From Parabacteroides chongii (GTDB lineage: Bacteria > Bacteroidota > Bacteroidia > Bacteroidales > Tannerellaceae), in contig NZ_CP120849.1 of the NCBI RefSeq assembly GCF_029581355.1, forward strand, positions 4,062,501 through 4,126,500: a stretch of DNA of 64,000 nt. The letters are read 5' to 3'. The notes beneath the pieces were generated by a model. The model searched no databases. It was not told the origin of the DNA and saw only the letters and a list, made by a program, of their open reading frames with translations. Position 1 is the first letter of the stretch; the number at the start of each line of letters is the position of its first letter. Shown in pieces: positions 26,541-37,443 of the stretch. A program made the position numbers and the translations under genes.

Positions 26541-29009
26541 TTAATCCAGTTCCACAACAGTGATACCGGCACCTCCCAGTTGGACATGCTCATCGTGGTA
26601 ATGGCGGACACCTGGCACTGAATGCAGATAATCGCGTATCAGTTGCCGCAGGATACCTGTACCCGTGCCATGCAGGATACGTACCTTAGATGCTCCGACC
26701 TGGATGGCATCGTCGATGAAATAGGTGACAGTTTGTAGTGCTTCATCGCCCCTCATACCTCTAACATCTATTTCCTGCTTAAAGTTCAATTTCTTTTCGT
26801 GCATATGGTCGGCCGTATCCGAGCTGACGAACGTACTTTTCTGGATTTCTTTCTTGATCTGACCTTTGCTGACCTTTTCCAGCTGCTCCAGTTTGACGGT
26901 ACTTTTGATCATCCCGAATGCCACGACAGCCTGCTTGCCCTGAAGCTCCATCACCGTACCTGCCGAAACCTGTCCTTTCAGGCGGACATTGTCGCCGACC
27001 TCGATCACGTCGCGGTTGAATACCGGTTTGGTCGGTGCATTCTGCTTTTGCTTCTTGCGCTCTTTCCGTTCCTGCAGCTTCGCCATCTTGCGGGCGATCT
27101 TATCGTCTTCTTCTCCGGTGGAGCTGACCGAAGCCTTGAACTCATCCAGTGCTTTGCGTGCCAGTTTGGTCTGTTCCTTTTCAGCCTGTGCCTCCTTGAT
27201 CTCACGGATGGTGTTTTCTATCTTGGCATTGGCTTCCGAAAGGATACGTTGCGCTTCCGCCTTGGCTTCGCGCATGATCTCTTTCCGCTGTTTGTTCACC
27301 TCTGCCAGGTCTTTTTCATAGCGCTCGGTGATATCCTCCAGTTTCTTTTCGCGCTGGCGGATATTCTGGCGCTTGCTTTCCCAGTAACGTTTGTCCCGGA
27401 CAATGTCCTGCAGGTATTTATCCATGTCGATATAATCGGAACCGACTTTGGCGGAAGCATCTGCAATCACATCTTCCGGCAACCCGATCTTTCGTGCAAT
27501 CTCGACGGCAAACGAGCTTCCCGGATTTCCGATCGACAGCTTGAACAGCGGTTGCATCAGATGGCGGTCATACAGCATGGCACCGTTTACGATCCCCTCT
27601 GTATCTTCTGCAAAATGTTTCAGGTTCTGATAGTGGGTCGTGATCACGCCGAAGCTGCGGTTCCGGTTGAACCGGTCGAGCAGTGCTTCGGCTATCGCAC
27701 CGCCTATCTGGGGTTCCGTACCGCTACCGAACTCGTCGATCAGGATGATCGTCTTTTCGTTACAGTTCCTGACGAAATGCTTCATATTGGTCAGGTGGGA
27801 ACTATAGGTACTCAGGTCGTTCTCGATGCTCTGCTCGTCGCCGATATCGATGAAGATACTGGCAAATATCCCGGTACGCGAACTTTCGTGCAGCGGGATC
27901 AGCAGACCGCACTGCAACATATATTGCAGCAGTCCCACCGTCTTCAGACAAACGGATTTACCGCCGGCGTTCGGTCCGGAAATGATCAGTATGCGTTTCT
28001 CTTCGGTCAAAGTGATATCGAGCGGAATAACCTGTTTGTCCTGTTTCTGTAGGGAGAGGTAAAGCAGCGGATGGACGGCACGCGCCCAGTCTACTTGCTG
28101 TATATTCTCGACCACCGGCTTGATCCCTTTCACTTGCTCTGCAAAAAGAGCTTTGGCACGGATAAAATCGATATCCGCCATAAACTCATACGATTGCAGG
28201 ATATCCGGCACCATGGGACGTACGATATTGGTAAATTCCGTCAGGATCTTCATGATCTCCCGGCGTTCGTCGCCTTCCAGCTCCCGTACCCGGTTATTGG
28301 CTTCCACGACCACTTCCGGCTCGATGAAGACCGTTTTACCGCTTGCCGACTCATCATGCACGATACCCTTAATCTTCCTTTTGAAAGCCGGAGCGACAGG
28401 GATCATCAGACGACCGTCACGCATGGTCGGCGTCACGTCCTTATCGACCACACCTTCCGATTGGGCGTTTCGCAGGATGGATTGCAGGCTGCGGGAAATA
28501 CCGCTCATCGTTGCCGTGATCTCTTTTCGGATCTGTGCTAGGGTAGGCGAGGCATTGTCTTTCACTTTCCCGAACTTGTCGAGAATGGAGTCGATCTTTC
28601 CGATCAGCTGCGGAAACACCAGTATGTCACCCGCCAATGCCGTCAGGGCAGGATAAGCGATTTCTTCCTCGTCTGTCGGACGGAAGAAACGGACGATATC
28701 GTTGATGGTCTGCAGCGAACGCTTCAGGTCGAACAGCTCCTTTTCATCCAGCCAGGTCCCTTCAGGGCGTATTCTTTTCAGTGAATAACGCACATCGAAA
28801 AAGAAACTGGCAGGAAACTCCACTTCTCCATGCAGGATACGGACAAATTCATCTGTCTGTTCCAGGCGTTCAATAACGGTTGTATAATCGGCAGAGAATT
28901 CCATCTCTGCGACCCGCTCTTGTCCCAGCGGGCTTAAACATTTATCGGAAATTAAACGGCGAACTTTATCGAACCCCGTTTTTTGTTCAAAGTTTTGTGG
29001 GTATATCAC
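26541..29009 (-). CDS. mutS2: MutS2 ATPase/endonuclease with Smr domain
   Basis: An 822-residue protein. An N-terminal MutS core/lever region is followed by the Walker A motif SGPNAGGKSVCLKT near 344-357, Walker B IILIDEFGSGTEP, a long charged coiled coil (roughly 520-650) and the Smr nuclease domain at the C-terminus (DVRGMRGDEALQ, ILHGTGTGILRQ). By family it acts on branched DNA or collided ribosomes, not in mismatch repair. It lies 14 bp after the PDZ-protein gene. Confidence 0.93.
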   Translation of the reverse strand: MIYPQNFEQKTGFDKVRRLISDKCLSPLGQERVAEMEFSADYTTVIERLEQTDEFVRILHGEVEFPASFFFDVRYSLKRIRPEGTWLDEKELFDLKRSLQTINDIVRFFRPTDEEEIAYPALTALAGDILVFPQLIGKIDSILDKFGKVKDNASPTLAQIRKEITATMSGISRSLQSILRNAQSEGVVDKDVTPTMRDGRLMIPVAPAFKRKIKGIVHDESASGKTVFIEPEVVVEANNRVRELEGDERREIMKILTEFTNIVRPMVPDILQSYEFMADIDFIRAKALFAEQVKGIKPVVENIQQVDWARAVHPLLYLSLQKQDKQVIPLDITLTEEKRILIISGPNAGGKSVCLKTVGLLQYMLQCGLLIPLHESSRTGIFASIFIDIGDEQSIENDLSTYSSHLTNMKHFVRNCNEKTIILIDEFGSGTEPQIGGAIAEALLDRFNRNRSFGVITTHYQNLKHFAEDTEGIVNGAMLYDRHLMQPLFKLSIGNPGSSFAVEIARKIGLPEDVIADASAKVGSDYIDMDKYLQDIVRDKRYWESKRQNIRQREKKLEDITERYEKDLAEVNKQRKEIMREAKAEAQRILSEANAKIENTIREIKEAQAEKEQTKLARKALDEFKASVSSTGEEDDKIARKMAKLQERKERKKQKQNAPTKPVFNRDVIEVGDNVRLKGQVSAGTVMELQGKQAVVAFGMIKSTVKLEQLEKVSKGQIKKEIQKSTFVSSDTADHMHEKKLNFKQEIDVRGMRGDEALQTVTYFIDDAIQVGASKVRILHGTGTGILRQLIRDYLHSVPGVRHYHDEHVQLGGAGITVVELD

Positions 29010-29023
29010 GTTAATTTATATGC

Positions 29024-30451
29024 TTATTTTATCTCCACCGTAACCTCTCTGCGGATAGTAGGGCGGACGATGATTTCCATTTTGTTCTTGCCCCGTTTGA
29101 TATCGAACGTACAGGCATTGTTTCCTGCCGGATTGACATAGGGAGCATAATAAAATAAGTAGGAGAAGGCTCCTACATTGCCGGAACTTTGTAAAGCGTC
29201 GGCTACTTTAGGGTAGTTGAATGTATCCCAGTACATACAGCGTTTGAAACCATTGGCATCCGTGAACTGTGTTTTGGGGTCACGGTATTTCATTGTTTTG
29301 GAAATGAAGTTCTTATAGCCTGCTGTAAATTCTTCGGCGGAATAATTCATCTTGTTATCGTTGATCCTCTCGATCACATCTCGCGGACGCAGTCCGGCTG
29401 CATAAGCCGGCGAATTACGGTCGACGTCCGTAATCAGTTCCAGGCGGTCGATGTCATAGCTGATACCTGTGTAATTATAGGTCTTTTGATTGACCTTATA
29501 TAATACGTTCCTGCCGTATTTTACATACGGATACTGCATCAGCATCAACGGCACATGTACACGGGCATATTCTTCCAGTTTGTAGGAGTCTTCCAGCAGT
29601 TCGTTTGCTTCGCATTCCCATAGGATACGTCCCGGAACAAAAGCCTGGTCGATCATGCGGAATCCGAATTGCAGCAAATATTCCGCTTCCGCTTCTGCAG
29701 CCGAATTACCCAGGAACGGGAATGTATCCATTTTACTCAACGTATAATTATAACGATAGGTCGGTTCCTTCTCTATCATTATTTTGTTCACTCCCTTGAA
29801 ATTGGGATTCTTATCGAAGAAGTAGAATGTTTGTATCAGGATATCCGGCTGGGTGATGTCTACCACCATGCCTTTCTTGGTCATTTCCTTTTCGATACAT
29901 TCGTTGATAGCCGTTTCCAGTTTCCGGTTGTTTTCGTCGATCGAAGCGAAAGCAAATGTCTTGAACTTGCCAAAGCTGACAGAATCCGGTGTTACTACGG
30001 TCTTGAACGGACAGGTGAAGTTCCGTTCGCTGGTAGTCTCCAGGCTGTACATGGAAAAAGCCGATGCCAGCTGATCTTCCGTGATCGAGTTGACCTTCTT
30101 GCAATCTTTCTTTACCATCACCTGCTTGGTCGGTACGGCAAGATTGGAGATAGTCAGTATCACATCGTTTTTACCGGCAGGATTCAATAGCTCCTCAATT
30201 TCCTGCGGAGAGACTTCAGCCGATTGCACTCCGTCTATTGCTTCCAGGATGTCACCCTGTTTTACTCCTGCAAGTTCTGCCGAAGAATAAGGGATAACCC
30301 CTGTAACAACGGGTTTATATTTTCCCCAGTTATTACTTTGACTGATATCGTAAGTAAATCCTAATCTACAGATCGACGCGTTCCGGTTCTGTGCATAGCC
30401 GGTTAAGATTGCAAACAACAGTAATATGGATAAAACAACTCTTTTCATCAT
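29024..30451 (-). CDS. Exported PDZ/DUF4136-like protein
   Basis: A 475-residue protein with a signal peptide (ILTGYAQ). A PDZ domain near residues 40-115 (VIPYSSAELAGVKQGDILEAI) is followed by a DUF4136-like region (FGKFKTFAF, IEKEMTKKGMVV). A second PDZ lies near 330-385 (DRNSPAYAAGLRPRDVIERI). There is no protease catalytic triad, so it is probably a periplasmic binding or scaffold protein. It is the first gene of the operon with mutS2 and corA. Confidence 0.75.
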   Translation of the reverse strand: MMKRVVLSILLLFAILTGYAQNRNASICRLGFTYDISQSNNWGKYKPVVTGVIPYSSAELAGVKQGDILEAIDGVQSAEVSPQEIEELLNPAGKNDVILTISNLAVPTKQVMVKKDCKKVNSITEDQLASAFSMYSLETTSERNFTCPFKTVVTPDSVSFGKFKTFAFASIDENNRKLETAINECIEKEMTKKGMVVDITQPDILIQTFYFFDKNPNFKGVNKIMIEKEPTYRYNYTLSKMDTFPFLGNSAAEAEAEYLLQFGFRMIDQAFVPGRILWECEANELLEDSYKLEEYARVHVPLMLMQYPYVKYGRNVLYKVNQKTYNYTGISYDIDRLELITDVDRNSPAYAAGLRPRDVIERINDNKMNYSAEEFTAGYKNFISKTMKYRDPKTQFTDANGFKRCMYWDTFNYPKVADALQSSGNVGAFSYLFYYAPYVNPAGNNACTFDIKRGKNKMEIIVRPTIRREVTVEIK

Positions 30452-30505
30452 GCCAGTAATTCTATTATAGTATTAATAATACCTGTTTATACCTAAATGT
30501 ATAGG

Positions 30506-30513
30506 CAAAGGTA
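30506..30513 (-). promoter_or_regulatory. -7 box for the PDZ-mutS2-corA operon
   Basis: Reads TACCTTTG on the minus strand, an exact match, with a leader of about 48 nt. No TTTG lies 19-21 bp further upstream. Confidence 0.5.
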
Positions 30514-30619
30514 AAGATATTTTTGTTGAGTATGAATAGTTGGCAGCATATTTGATGTTATTCCGGTGTATGATCATCGGGATAACTTTTTCTACATACA
30601 GAATGTTAGTAGATGAAGG

Positions 30620-30639
30620 TTGTCGTATTATGCTGACAA
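30620..30639. promoter_or_regulatory. Inverted repeat upstream of grpE
   Basis: TTGTC (30620-30624) and GACAA (30635-30639) flank 10 bp and lie 30 bp before the grpE ATG. It could be a heat-shock operator or promoter part, but it does not match the CIRCE element. A CATATTTG box at 30547-30554 is the nearest housekeeping-like promoter. Confidence 0.3.
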
Positions 30640-30669
30640 TTAGGTAATAATAAAAAAATTAAGATAGTT

Positions 30670-31254
30670 ATGAGCAAGATGAATTTTAACGGAAAGAAAG
30701 AAACGGCTGGAAAGAATGAGTGTCAGAACAACGAAGAAGCGACAAATTTGCAGCAGGAACAGGAAAATGCGGCAGAAGAATGTGCGCAGACTGACATTGT
30801 GACCGAAGAACTGGAAGAGTTGAAAAAGAAGTATAACGAATTGAACGACTCTCATCTTCGTTTGATGGCAGAATTCGACAATTACCGTAAACGTACTTTG
30901 CGTGAAAAGGCAGACCTGATCAAGAATGGTGGTGAAGCCGCCCTGAAGAACTTGCTTCCGGTTGTAGATGATTTTGAACGTGCATTGCAGAACATCCGCA
31001 ACTCGGAGGATGTGGAAGCCGTGAAAGAAGGAGTAGAGCTTATCTATTCCAAATTTATGGCTTATCTGGCCCAGCAGGGAGTAAAAGCTATTGAAGCGGT
31101 AGGTCAACCATTCGACACCGAAATGTTTGAAGCTGTAGCTACTATTCCTGCTCCGGAACCTGGCTTGAAGGGAAAGATCCTGGATTGTGTACAGACCGGT
31201 TATACTTTGAATGATAGAGTGCTTCGTCACGCTAAAGTAGTAGTAGGAGAATAA
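30670..31254 (+). CDS. grpE: GrpE nucleotide exchange factor
   Basis: A 194-residue DnaK co-chaperone. An acidic N-terminal coiled coil ([18 protein letters not shown]) leads into the conserved [14 protein letters not shown], followed by the C-terminal beta-wing signature ([33 protein letters not shown]). It releases ADP from DnaK. dnaJ follows after 37 bp; dnaK is not in the window. Confidence 0.96.
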   Translation: MSKMNFNGKKETAGKNECQNNEEATNLQQEQENAAEECAQTDIVTEELEELKKKYNELNDSHLRLMAEFDNYRKRTLREKADLIKNGGEAALKNLLPVVDDFERALQNIRNSEDVEAVKEGVELIYSKFMAYLAQQGVKAIEAVGQPFDTEMFEAVATIPAPEPGLKGKILDCVQTGYTLNDRVLRHAKVVVGE

Positions 31255-31291
31255 GCAACATGCCGGAGAGCAAATAACAACAAATACAAAG

Positions 31292-32452
31292 ATGGCTAAA
31301 AGAGATTATTACGAAGTGCTGGAGGTGTCAAAAACCGCCACAGTAGAAGAAATTAAGAAAGCATATCGAAAAAAAGCGATCCAGTTCCACCCGGACAAGA
31401 ACCCTGGTGACAAGGAAGCAGAGGAGAAATTCAAGGAAGCTGCCGAAGCGTATGACATACTGAGCGATGCACAGAAACGTCAGCGTTATGACCAGTTCGG
31501 ACACGCCGGAGTAGGAGGTGCCTCTCAGGGGGGTGGCTTTGGTGGAGCCGGAATGTCAATGGAAGATATATTCTCTCAGTTCGGAGACATCTTTGGCGGA
31601 CACTTTGGCGGATTTGGCGGTTTCGGTGGTTTTGGCGGTGGCTCACGTGGCGGCCGTCGTGTGAACCGTGGGTCAGATTTGCGTGTGAAGGTAAAGCTGA
31701 ACCTGAAAGAGATCGCTAACGGAGTGGAAAAGAAGATAAAGGTTAAGAAATATGTTCCTTGTAGCAAATGCCACGGGAGTGGTGCCGAGGATGATCATAG
31801 CAGCAAAACCTGTGATACATGCCATGGTAGTGGTGTAGTAACACGTGTTGCCAATACGATCCTGGGGCAGATGCAGACGCAGTCTACTTGTCCGACTTGT
31901 GGGGGTGAAGGAAAAATCATCACAAAGAAATGTAGTGAATGTAACGGTGAAGGTATCATGCGTGATGACGACATCATTACAATCAATATTCCGGCTGGTG
32001 TTGCAGAAGGTATGCAACTGTCGATGAGTGGTAAAGGAAATGCTGCCCGTCATGGAGGTATAAACGGTGACCTGTTGATCCTGATCGAAGAAGAGCCGCA
32101 TCCGGAATTGATCCGTGATGAGAACGATTTGTTATATAATCTGTTACTCAGCGTACCTCAGGCTGCCTTGGGAGGAAATGTTGAAGTTCCGACTATCGAT
32201 GGTAAGGCGAAGGTGAAAATCGAACCAGGTACACAACCGGGTAAAGTACTTCGTCTGCGGAACAAAGGACTTCCTTCGGTGAATAGTTACGGGACAGGCG
32301 ACTTGTTGGTTAATGTAAGTGTATATATCCCGGAAACGTTGTCCGCATCAGAAAAAGAAACATTGACCGGTTTGGAAAACTCACCTAACTTCCAGCCGAA
32401 CCGTACGATGAAAGAGAAGATATTCAGCAAATTCAGGCATATGTTTGATTGA
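31292..32452 (+). CDS. dnaJ: Chaperone DnaJ (type I Hsp40)
   Basis: A 386-residue co-chaperone. The J domain has HPD at 33-35. A Gly/Phe-rich linker follows ([13 protein letters not shown]). Four zinc motifs ([32 protein letters not shown]) precede the C-terminal substrate-binding domains. It forms an operon with grpE and ends at a strong terminator. Confidence 0.96.
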   Translation: MAKRDYYEVLEVSKTATVEEIKKAYRKKAIQFHPDKNPGDKEAEEKFKEAAEAYDILSDAQKRQRYDQFGHAGVGGASQGGGFGGAGMSMEDIFSQFGDIFGGHFGGFGGFGGFGGGSRGGRRVNRGSDLRVKVKLNLKEIANGVEKKIKVKKYVPCSKCHGSGAEDDHSSKTCDTCHGSGVVTRVANTILGQMQTQSTCPTCGGEGKIITKKCSECNGEGIMRDDDIITINIPAGVAEGMQLSMSGKGNAARHGGINGDLLILIEEEPHPELIRDENDLLYNLLLSVPQAALGGNVEVPTIDGKAKVKIEPGTQPGKVLRLRNKGLPSVNSYGTGDLLVNVSVYIPETLSASEKETLTGLENSPNFQPNRTMKEKIFSKFRHMFD

Positions 32453-32471
32453 TTTCTTTCAAAATAAAATG

Positions 32472-32515
32472 AAGAATGCCCCTTTACCATCCGGTATCGT
32501 GGGCATTCTTTTTTT
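32472..32515 (+). terminator. Intrinsic terminator of grpE-dnaJ
   Basis: AAGAATGCCC (32472-32481) pairs exactly with GGGCATTCTT (32501-32510), followed by a T run to 32515. Confidence 0.85.
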
Positions 32516-32544
32516 GAACAGAGCTTATCAAGGGGTTGCTTAAA

Positions 32545-34011
32545 CTATCTTGTTTCTTTCAAAGCATCTTCCAGGCTGATGCCGAGTGCATCGGCAATAC
32601 CTTTGCCATAGGCCGGATCGGCTTTGTAACAGTTGCGTACGTGACGTTGCTGGATGAACAATTCGGCTCCACCGATCTGACGGGCAGTGTTTTCGAACAG
32701 GAGCTGCTGTTCGTCGGCAGGCATCAGACGGAAGAGGTCGCCCGGCTGGCTGTAATAATCGTCATCGTATTCGCGTTCGTTGTAATTGTAGATATCGCCG
32801 TTGGCTTTCAAAGGCGGTTCTTTCTTTTCGGGAGAATCCTGCCATTCGCCGTAGCTGTTAGGTTCATATCCTTTGGCAGAACCGTAGTTACCGTCTACGC
32901 GCATAGCTCCGTCGCGATGGTAAGCATGGAAAGGACAACGAGGTCTGTTTACCGGTATTTGTTCAGAGTTTACACCCAGGCGATAACGCTGTGCGTCACC
33001 ATAAGAGAACAGACGGCCCTGAAGCATTTTATCCGGAGAGAAACCGATACCTTCTATCGTATTGATCGGGTTGAAGGCAGCTTGTTCCACATCTGCGAAA
33101 TAGTTTTCCGGATTACGGTTCAGTTCGAGGATACCAACGTCGTGCAGCGGGAAGTCGCCGTGCGGCCATACCTTTGTCAGGTCGAACGGATTGATACGGT
33201 AGTTTTCTGCCTGTTCTTCCGTCATCAGCTGGATCTGGAATTTCCATCTGGGGAAATCACCTTTTTCAATGCTTTCAAACAGGTCACGCTGGTGCGATTC
33301 ACGGTCTTTTGCGATGATCGCTTCCGCTTCCTGGTCGGTCAGGTTCTTGATTCCCTGCAATGTTTTCAGGTGGAACTTCACCCAGATACGTTCGTTCTTG
33401 GCATTGATAAAGCTATATGTATGGCTACCGAAACCGTGCATGTGGCGATAAGAATAAGGGATACCGCGAGAACTCATGGTAATGGTAACCTGGTGTAATG
33501 CTTCCGGAAGCAATGTCCAGAAATCCCAGTTGTTGTTTGCACTGCGCATGTTTGTTTTCGGATCTCTTTTGACGGCGTGGTTAAGGTCGGGGAACTTTAA
33601 CGGATCGCGCAGGAAAAATACCGGTGTATTGTTTCCGACTAAATCCCAGTTACCTTCTTCTGTGTAAAACTTCATGGCGAAACCACGAATATCGCGTTCT
33701 GCATCTGCAGCTCCGCGTTCGCCGGCAACGGTAGAGAAGCGGACGAAACAGTCTGTCTTTTTACCGACTTCACTAAAAATTACAGCCTTTGTGTATTTAG
33801 TAATGTCGTGTGTCACGGTAAAGGTTCCGAATGCTCCGGAGCCTTTGGCATGCATACGTCTTTCAGGAATGACTTCGCGGTCGAAGTGAGCTAGTTTTTC
33901 CAGGAACCAGGGATCTTGTATCACCATTTGTCCGCGCGGACCCACTGTCTGTGAGTTCTGATTGTCTGCAACGGGGCGACCGTTGGCAGCTGTTAGTTTT
34001 TTGTTTTCCAT
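32545..34011 (-). CDS. katA: Heme catalase (small-subunit, clade 3)
   Basis: A 488-residue cytoplasmic catalase. The active-site His lies in [15 protein letters not shown], the Asn in the [12 protein letters not shown] segment, and the heme-ligating Tyr in [28 protein letters not shown] is the NADPH-region signature. The length fits small-subunit enzymes. It is a single gene with its own well-formed promoter. In Bacteroides the corresponding gene is peroxide-induced through OxyR; no operator was identified here by eye. Confidence 0.95.
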   Translation of the reverse strand: MENKKLTAANGRPVADNQNSQTVGPRGQMVIQDPWFLEKLAHFDREVIPERRMHAKGSGAFGTFTVTHDITKYTKAVIFSEVGKKTDCFVRFSTVAGERGAADAERDIRGFAMKFYTEEGNWDLVGNNTPVFFLRDPLKFPDLNHAVKRDPKTNMRSANNNWDFWTLLPEALHQVTITMSSRGIPYSYRHMHGFGSHTYSFINAKNERIWVKFHLKTLQGIKNLTDQEAEAIIAKDRESHQRDLFESIEKGDFPRWKFQIQLMTEEQAENYRINPFDLTKVWPHGDFPLHDVGILELNRNPENYFADVEQAAFNPINTIEGIGFSPDKMLQGRLFSYGDAQRYRLGVNSEQIPVNRPRCPFHAYHRDGAMRVDGNYGSAKGYEPNSYGEWQDSPEKKEPPLKANGDIYNYNEREYDDDYYSQPGDLFRLMPADEQQLLFENTARQIGGAELFIQQRHVRNCYKADPAYGKGIADALGISLEDALKETR

Positions 34012-34103
34012 AAATAATTTTTTTATTAGTATAAAGCCGACAACATCTTACCTTGAATATTCATGTAACCAACCTTATACGTGATTTGTTTTAGATTACT
34101 CAA

Positions 34104-34135
34104 CAAAAGTAAAATGTTATTAAACAGAAGTCAAA
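34104..34135 (-). promoter_or_regulatory. Catalase promoter
   Basis: Read on the minus strand: TTTG at 34132-34135, exactly 20 bp, then TACTTTTG at 34104-34111. The predicted start is near 34097, giving a leader of about 85 nt. This is one of the best matches to the Bacteroidetes consensus in the window. Confidence 0.7.
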
Positions 34136-34179
34136 TAGGTAATTTTGATAGGTACATAGGGGCTATTTATTAATGGTTT

Positions 34180-34289
34180 GTATTAGGGGACGCAAATGAC
34201 GCAGAAAACGCAGAGTAACGCAGATAAATTATTGTTTAAAAGAAAATAAAAAGTCTGCGAGCGTCTGCGTTTTCTGCGTCCCCTAATAC
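34180..34289. repeat. Palindrome built from ACGCAGA sub-repeats (copy 2)
   Basis: GTATTAGGGGACGC (34180-34193) and GCGTCCCCTAATAC (34276-34289) are perfect complements. The interior again carries GACGCAGAAAACGCAGA-type heptamers on the left and their complements on the right, around an AT-rich centre (34225-34250). It shares ATTAGGG-ACGCA and the heptamer with copy 1 at 5065-5206. It lies between the catalase promoter region and the end of the RND pump gene. Confidence 0.85.
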
Positions 34290-34301
34290 GATCTGAAAGG
34301 A

Positions 34302-37300
34302 TCACTTCTTCCCCCCGGAGCTGTTGGGCGACGCTTTATCCAGCCACTTTTCCTGAATGGTTTGCATCCATTCGTAGAAGCTCGGAATGAAAGCGGTGGC
34401 GAAGATCGTATTGATCGCCATACCGAATACAACGGCTGCCCCCAGTGAGACACGGCTGGCTGCTCCGGCTCCGGTAGCGAACAGCAACGGCATAACACCC
34501 AACACGAAAGCAAACGAAGTCATCAGGATCGGGCGCAAGCGGACGTGTCCGGCTTCGAGAGCCGATTCGCGGATGGAATTACCGGCGGCACGGTAGTCGC
34601 GGGCGAACTCGACGATCAGGATACCGTTTTTTGCGGAGAGAGCTATCAGTAGGATAATACCGATCTGAGTGTAGACGCTGACAGGTACGCCCATAATAAA
34701 GCAACCCAGGATAGCACCCAGCAACGCAATCGGCAATCCCAGGATGGCCGCCAGCGGGCTTGTCCAACTTTCGTACTGTGCCGAAAGAACGAGGAATGCA
34801 ACCAGTAATGCCATACCGAAGATCAGGATCGTAGTCGATCCGGCTTTCGTTTCCTGATAGGCGACGGAGGTCCATTCGTAACCGAAGTTATCGCCCAGTT
34901 GTTCCTGTATCAGTTCTTCCATGGCCTGTATGGCTTCTCCGGAACTGTATTTCGGGTTGGCGATACAGGTGATGGAGGCGGAGGAATACATATTATACAG
35001 GTTGATCTGGTCCAGTCCCAATTGTTGTACGGCTTCTGTAAAGGCGGAGAAAGGAACCATTTTACCTGCACTGTTCTCCAGGCTTAACCGCATAACGTCG
35101 TCGATCACTTTCTGAGCCTGTCCGCTGGCTTCGATCTTCACCTGGTAGATACGTCCGAACTCGACAAAGTCATTTACATAAGCGGCTCCCATGTAATAAC
35201 TTAATGTCGAGAAGACATCGCTCAATTGTAATCCCAGCAACTGTACCTTATCGCGGTCTATGTTCAGCCGGTATTGCGGCACATTGGCCTGATACATACT
35301 GGATAGACTCAGGAGCTGAGGCTTGGTATGATAGGTTTCCAGCAACGTCTCGATGGCATGCTGCATTTCGGTCGGTCCCAGGTTCTTGCGGTCTTCCAGC
35401 TGTAATTGCAGGCCGCCGGAAGCACCCAGGCCGGGGATGGCAGGAGGGACCAGGGCGAATATCTGCGCTTCCTGGATACCGTAGGCTTCCCGGTTGAAGC
35501 GAGTGACGACATCTTGCGCCGTATGACCTTTCCCTTTCCGTTCATTCCAGTTTTTCAGTACGACGAAATAGGTTCCGGCATTCGATAATTCGCCGCCTCC
35601 CATCACGGAGAAACCACTGATACCCATATAGGTCTTGACTTCCGGATAACTGTCGAGTATCTTGTTGATCTTCCGGCTTACTTCCTGTGTACGGGGCAGG
35701 CTGGCTGCCGGAGGCAACTGGGTTGAAACCAGGAAGTAACCGTCGTCTTCTTCCGGAATGAAAGTAGACGGCCAGCGTATGAACATAATAGCTGCTGCGG
35801 CTGAGACGATCAGGAAGATAACCAGTGTGACGATCTGATGTTTCAGCATGCGGTCGACTACATCGTCGTAAACCTTTTGTGTCTTGTCATATACTTTATT
35901 GAACGCTTTGAATACGAAAAAGGTCGGATCTTTGGTGACTTGCAGGAATAAGGCACAGAGAGCCGGTGTCAACGTCAGTGAGTTGATACCGCTCAATACG
36001 GTTGCGGCTGCGATGGTTAGGGCGAATTGTTTGTAAAGCTGCCCGGAGATACCGCCAATAAAGGTCGTCGGGATAAATACCGCCAATAAGACCAGTACGA
36101 CACCGACGATCGGTCCGACAATCTCGCCCATCGCTTTGGTCACTGCTTCGCGTGCCGTATATTTCCCCGTGTCCATGTATCGCGACGAGTTCTCGACGAC
36201 CACGATCGCATCATCCACCACAATGGCAATAGCCAGGATCAACCCGAACAATGTCAGGGTATTGACCGAGAATCCCAGCGCCCCCATTACAGCCAGTGTT
36301 CCTATCAATGAAACAGGGATGGTGAGGCAAGGAATGATTACTGCCCGGAAGTTCTGGAGGAACAGGAAGATAACCAGGACGACCAATGCAGTTGTCTCCA
36401 GGAAGGTTACTAATACTTCGTCGATGGAGGCGTTTATGACTTCCGTCGTGTCGAGTGTTACGTTATATTCAACACCTTGCGGCAGGGTAGCGGCTATTTC
36501 TTCCATTTTCGCCCGTACGGCTTTGGATACTTCCAGCGAGTTGGAACCCGGTAACTGGTAGATGGCAATCGCTGCCGCCTGTTGTCCTTTTAGCTGGGAG
36601 GTCACATTGTAAGAGGAACTGCCCAACTCGATGCTGGCTATATCTTTCAGGCGGAGTATTTTGCCGCCTTGTTCGGTCCGTATGATGATATTTCCGAACT
36701 CTTCCGGAGTGGTCAGGCGACCTTTTACCGTCAGGGTATATTGGTAAGGATTGTTTGCCTGCGCAATCGGTTGTCCGACATAACCGGCGGATACCTGCCT
36801 GTTCTGCGTAGAGATGGCCTGAAAGACCATATCGGGCGTCAGGTTACGGATACGCATGACTTCGGGATCGAGCCAGATACGCATACTGTAATTACCTGCC
36901 CCCATTACACTTACTGAACCCACACCAGGCAGACGGGCCAATTGGTCTGTCAGGTTCAGACTGGCATAGTTACTCAGGTAGAGCCCGTCGTAGAGGGGAT
37001 CTTTAGAGGTCAGTGAAAGCATCATCACAATGTTCGACGATTGTTTGCGGGTCGTGATACCTTGTACGATCACGGCTTCAGGAAGGCTGCTTTGCGCAAT
37101 GCTGACACGGTTCTGTACCATGACGGTCGCCATGTCGATATCCGTACCGACTGCGAATGTGATGGTCAGTGAATAGGCGCCTGAACTGGAGGAATTGGAA
37201 CTCATATAGAGCATTCCGTCCACCCCGTTCACCTGTTGTTCGATCGGTAATCCGACGGTCTGTGAGACCGTTTGTGCATCCGCCCCCGGATAAACGGCCG

Positions 37301-37436
37301 AGACCTGTACGGTAGGCGGTGTGATATCCGGATATTGGGCGATGGGTAATACGTTGAGTGTGACCAATCCTGCTACTACAATGATCAGGGCAAGAACGGT
37401 GGCAAAGATCGGTCTGTTTATAAAGAATTTTACCAT
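34302..37436 (-). CDS. RND multidrug efflux permease (HAE1 type)
   Basis: A 1044-residue inner-membrane proton-drug antiporter of the AcrB/MexB group. It has the usual N-terminus ([36 protein letters not shown]), the TM4 proton-relay motif [14 protein letters not shown] and the TM11 segment [12 protein letters not shown]. The length is typical. It is the third gene of an outer-membrane factor, adaptor and permease operon, 7 bp after the adaptor. Confidence 0.95.
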   Translation of the reverse strand: MVKFFINRPIFATVLALIIVVAGLVTLNVLPIAQYPDITPPTVQVSAVYPGADAQTVSQTVGLPIEQQVNGVDGMLYMSSNSSSSGAYSLTITFAVGTDIDMATVMVQNRVSIAQSSLPEAVIVQGITTRKQSSNIVMMLSLTSKDPLYDGLYLSNYASLNLTDQLARLPGVGSVSVMGAGNYSMRIWLDPEVMRIRNLTPDMVFQAISTQNRQVSAGYVGQPIAQANNPYQYTLTVKGRLTTPEEFGNIIIRTEQGGKILRLKDIASIELGSSSYNVTSQLKGQQAAAIAIYQLPGSNSLEVSKAVRAKMEEIAATLPQGVEYNVTLDTTEVINASIDEVLVTFLETTALVVLVIFLFLQNFRAVIIPCLTIPVSLIGTLAVMGALGFSVNTLTLFGLILAIAIVVDDAIVVVENSSRYMDTGKYTAREAVTKAMGEIVGPIVGVVLVLLAVFIPTTFIGGISGQLYKQFALTIAAATVLSGINSLTLTPALCALFLQVTKDPTFFVFKAFNKVYDKTQKVYDDVVDRMLKHQIVTLVIFLIVSAAAAIMFIRWPSTFIPEEDDGYFLVSTQLPPAASLPRTQEVSRKINKILDSYPEVKTYMGISGFSVMGGGELSNAGTYFVVLKNWNERKGKGHTAQDVVTRFNREAYGIQEAQIFALVPPAIPGLGASGGLQLQLEDRKNLGPTEMQHAIETLLETYHTKPQLLSLSSMYQANVPQYRLNIDRDKVQLLGLQLSDVFSTLSYYMGAAYVNDFVEFGRIYQVKIEASGQAQKVIDDVMRLSLENSAGKMVPFSAFTEAVQQLGLDQINLYNMYSSASITCIANPKYSSGEAIQAMEELIQEQLGDNFGYEWTSVAYQETKAGSTTILIFGMALLVAFLVLSAQYESWTSPLAAILGLPIALLGAILGCFIMGVPVSVYTQIGIILLIALSAKNGILIVEFARDYRAAGNSIRESALEAGHVRLRPILMTSFAFVLGVMPLLFATGAGAASRVSLGAAVVFGMAINTIFATAFIPSFYEWMQTIQEKWLDKASPNSSGGKK

Positions 37437-37443
37437 GACGTTC

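Noticed and set aside
26799..28052. 417-codon open frame on the plus strand
   Set aside because: Fully antisense to mutS2, with no recognisable domain and low-complexity Leu/Phe-rich translation.
32536..33498. 320-codon open frame on the plus strand
   Set aside because: Antisense to the catalase gene, no motif, starts in the terminator region.
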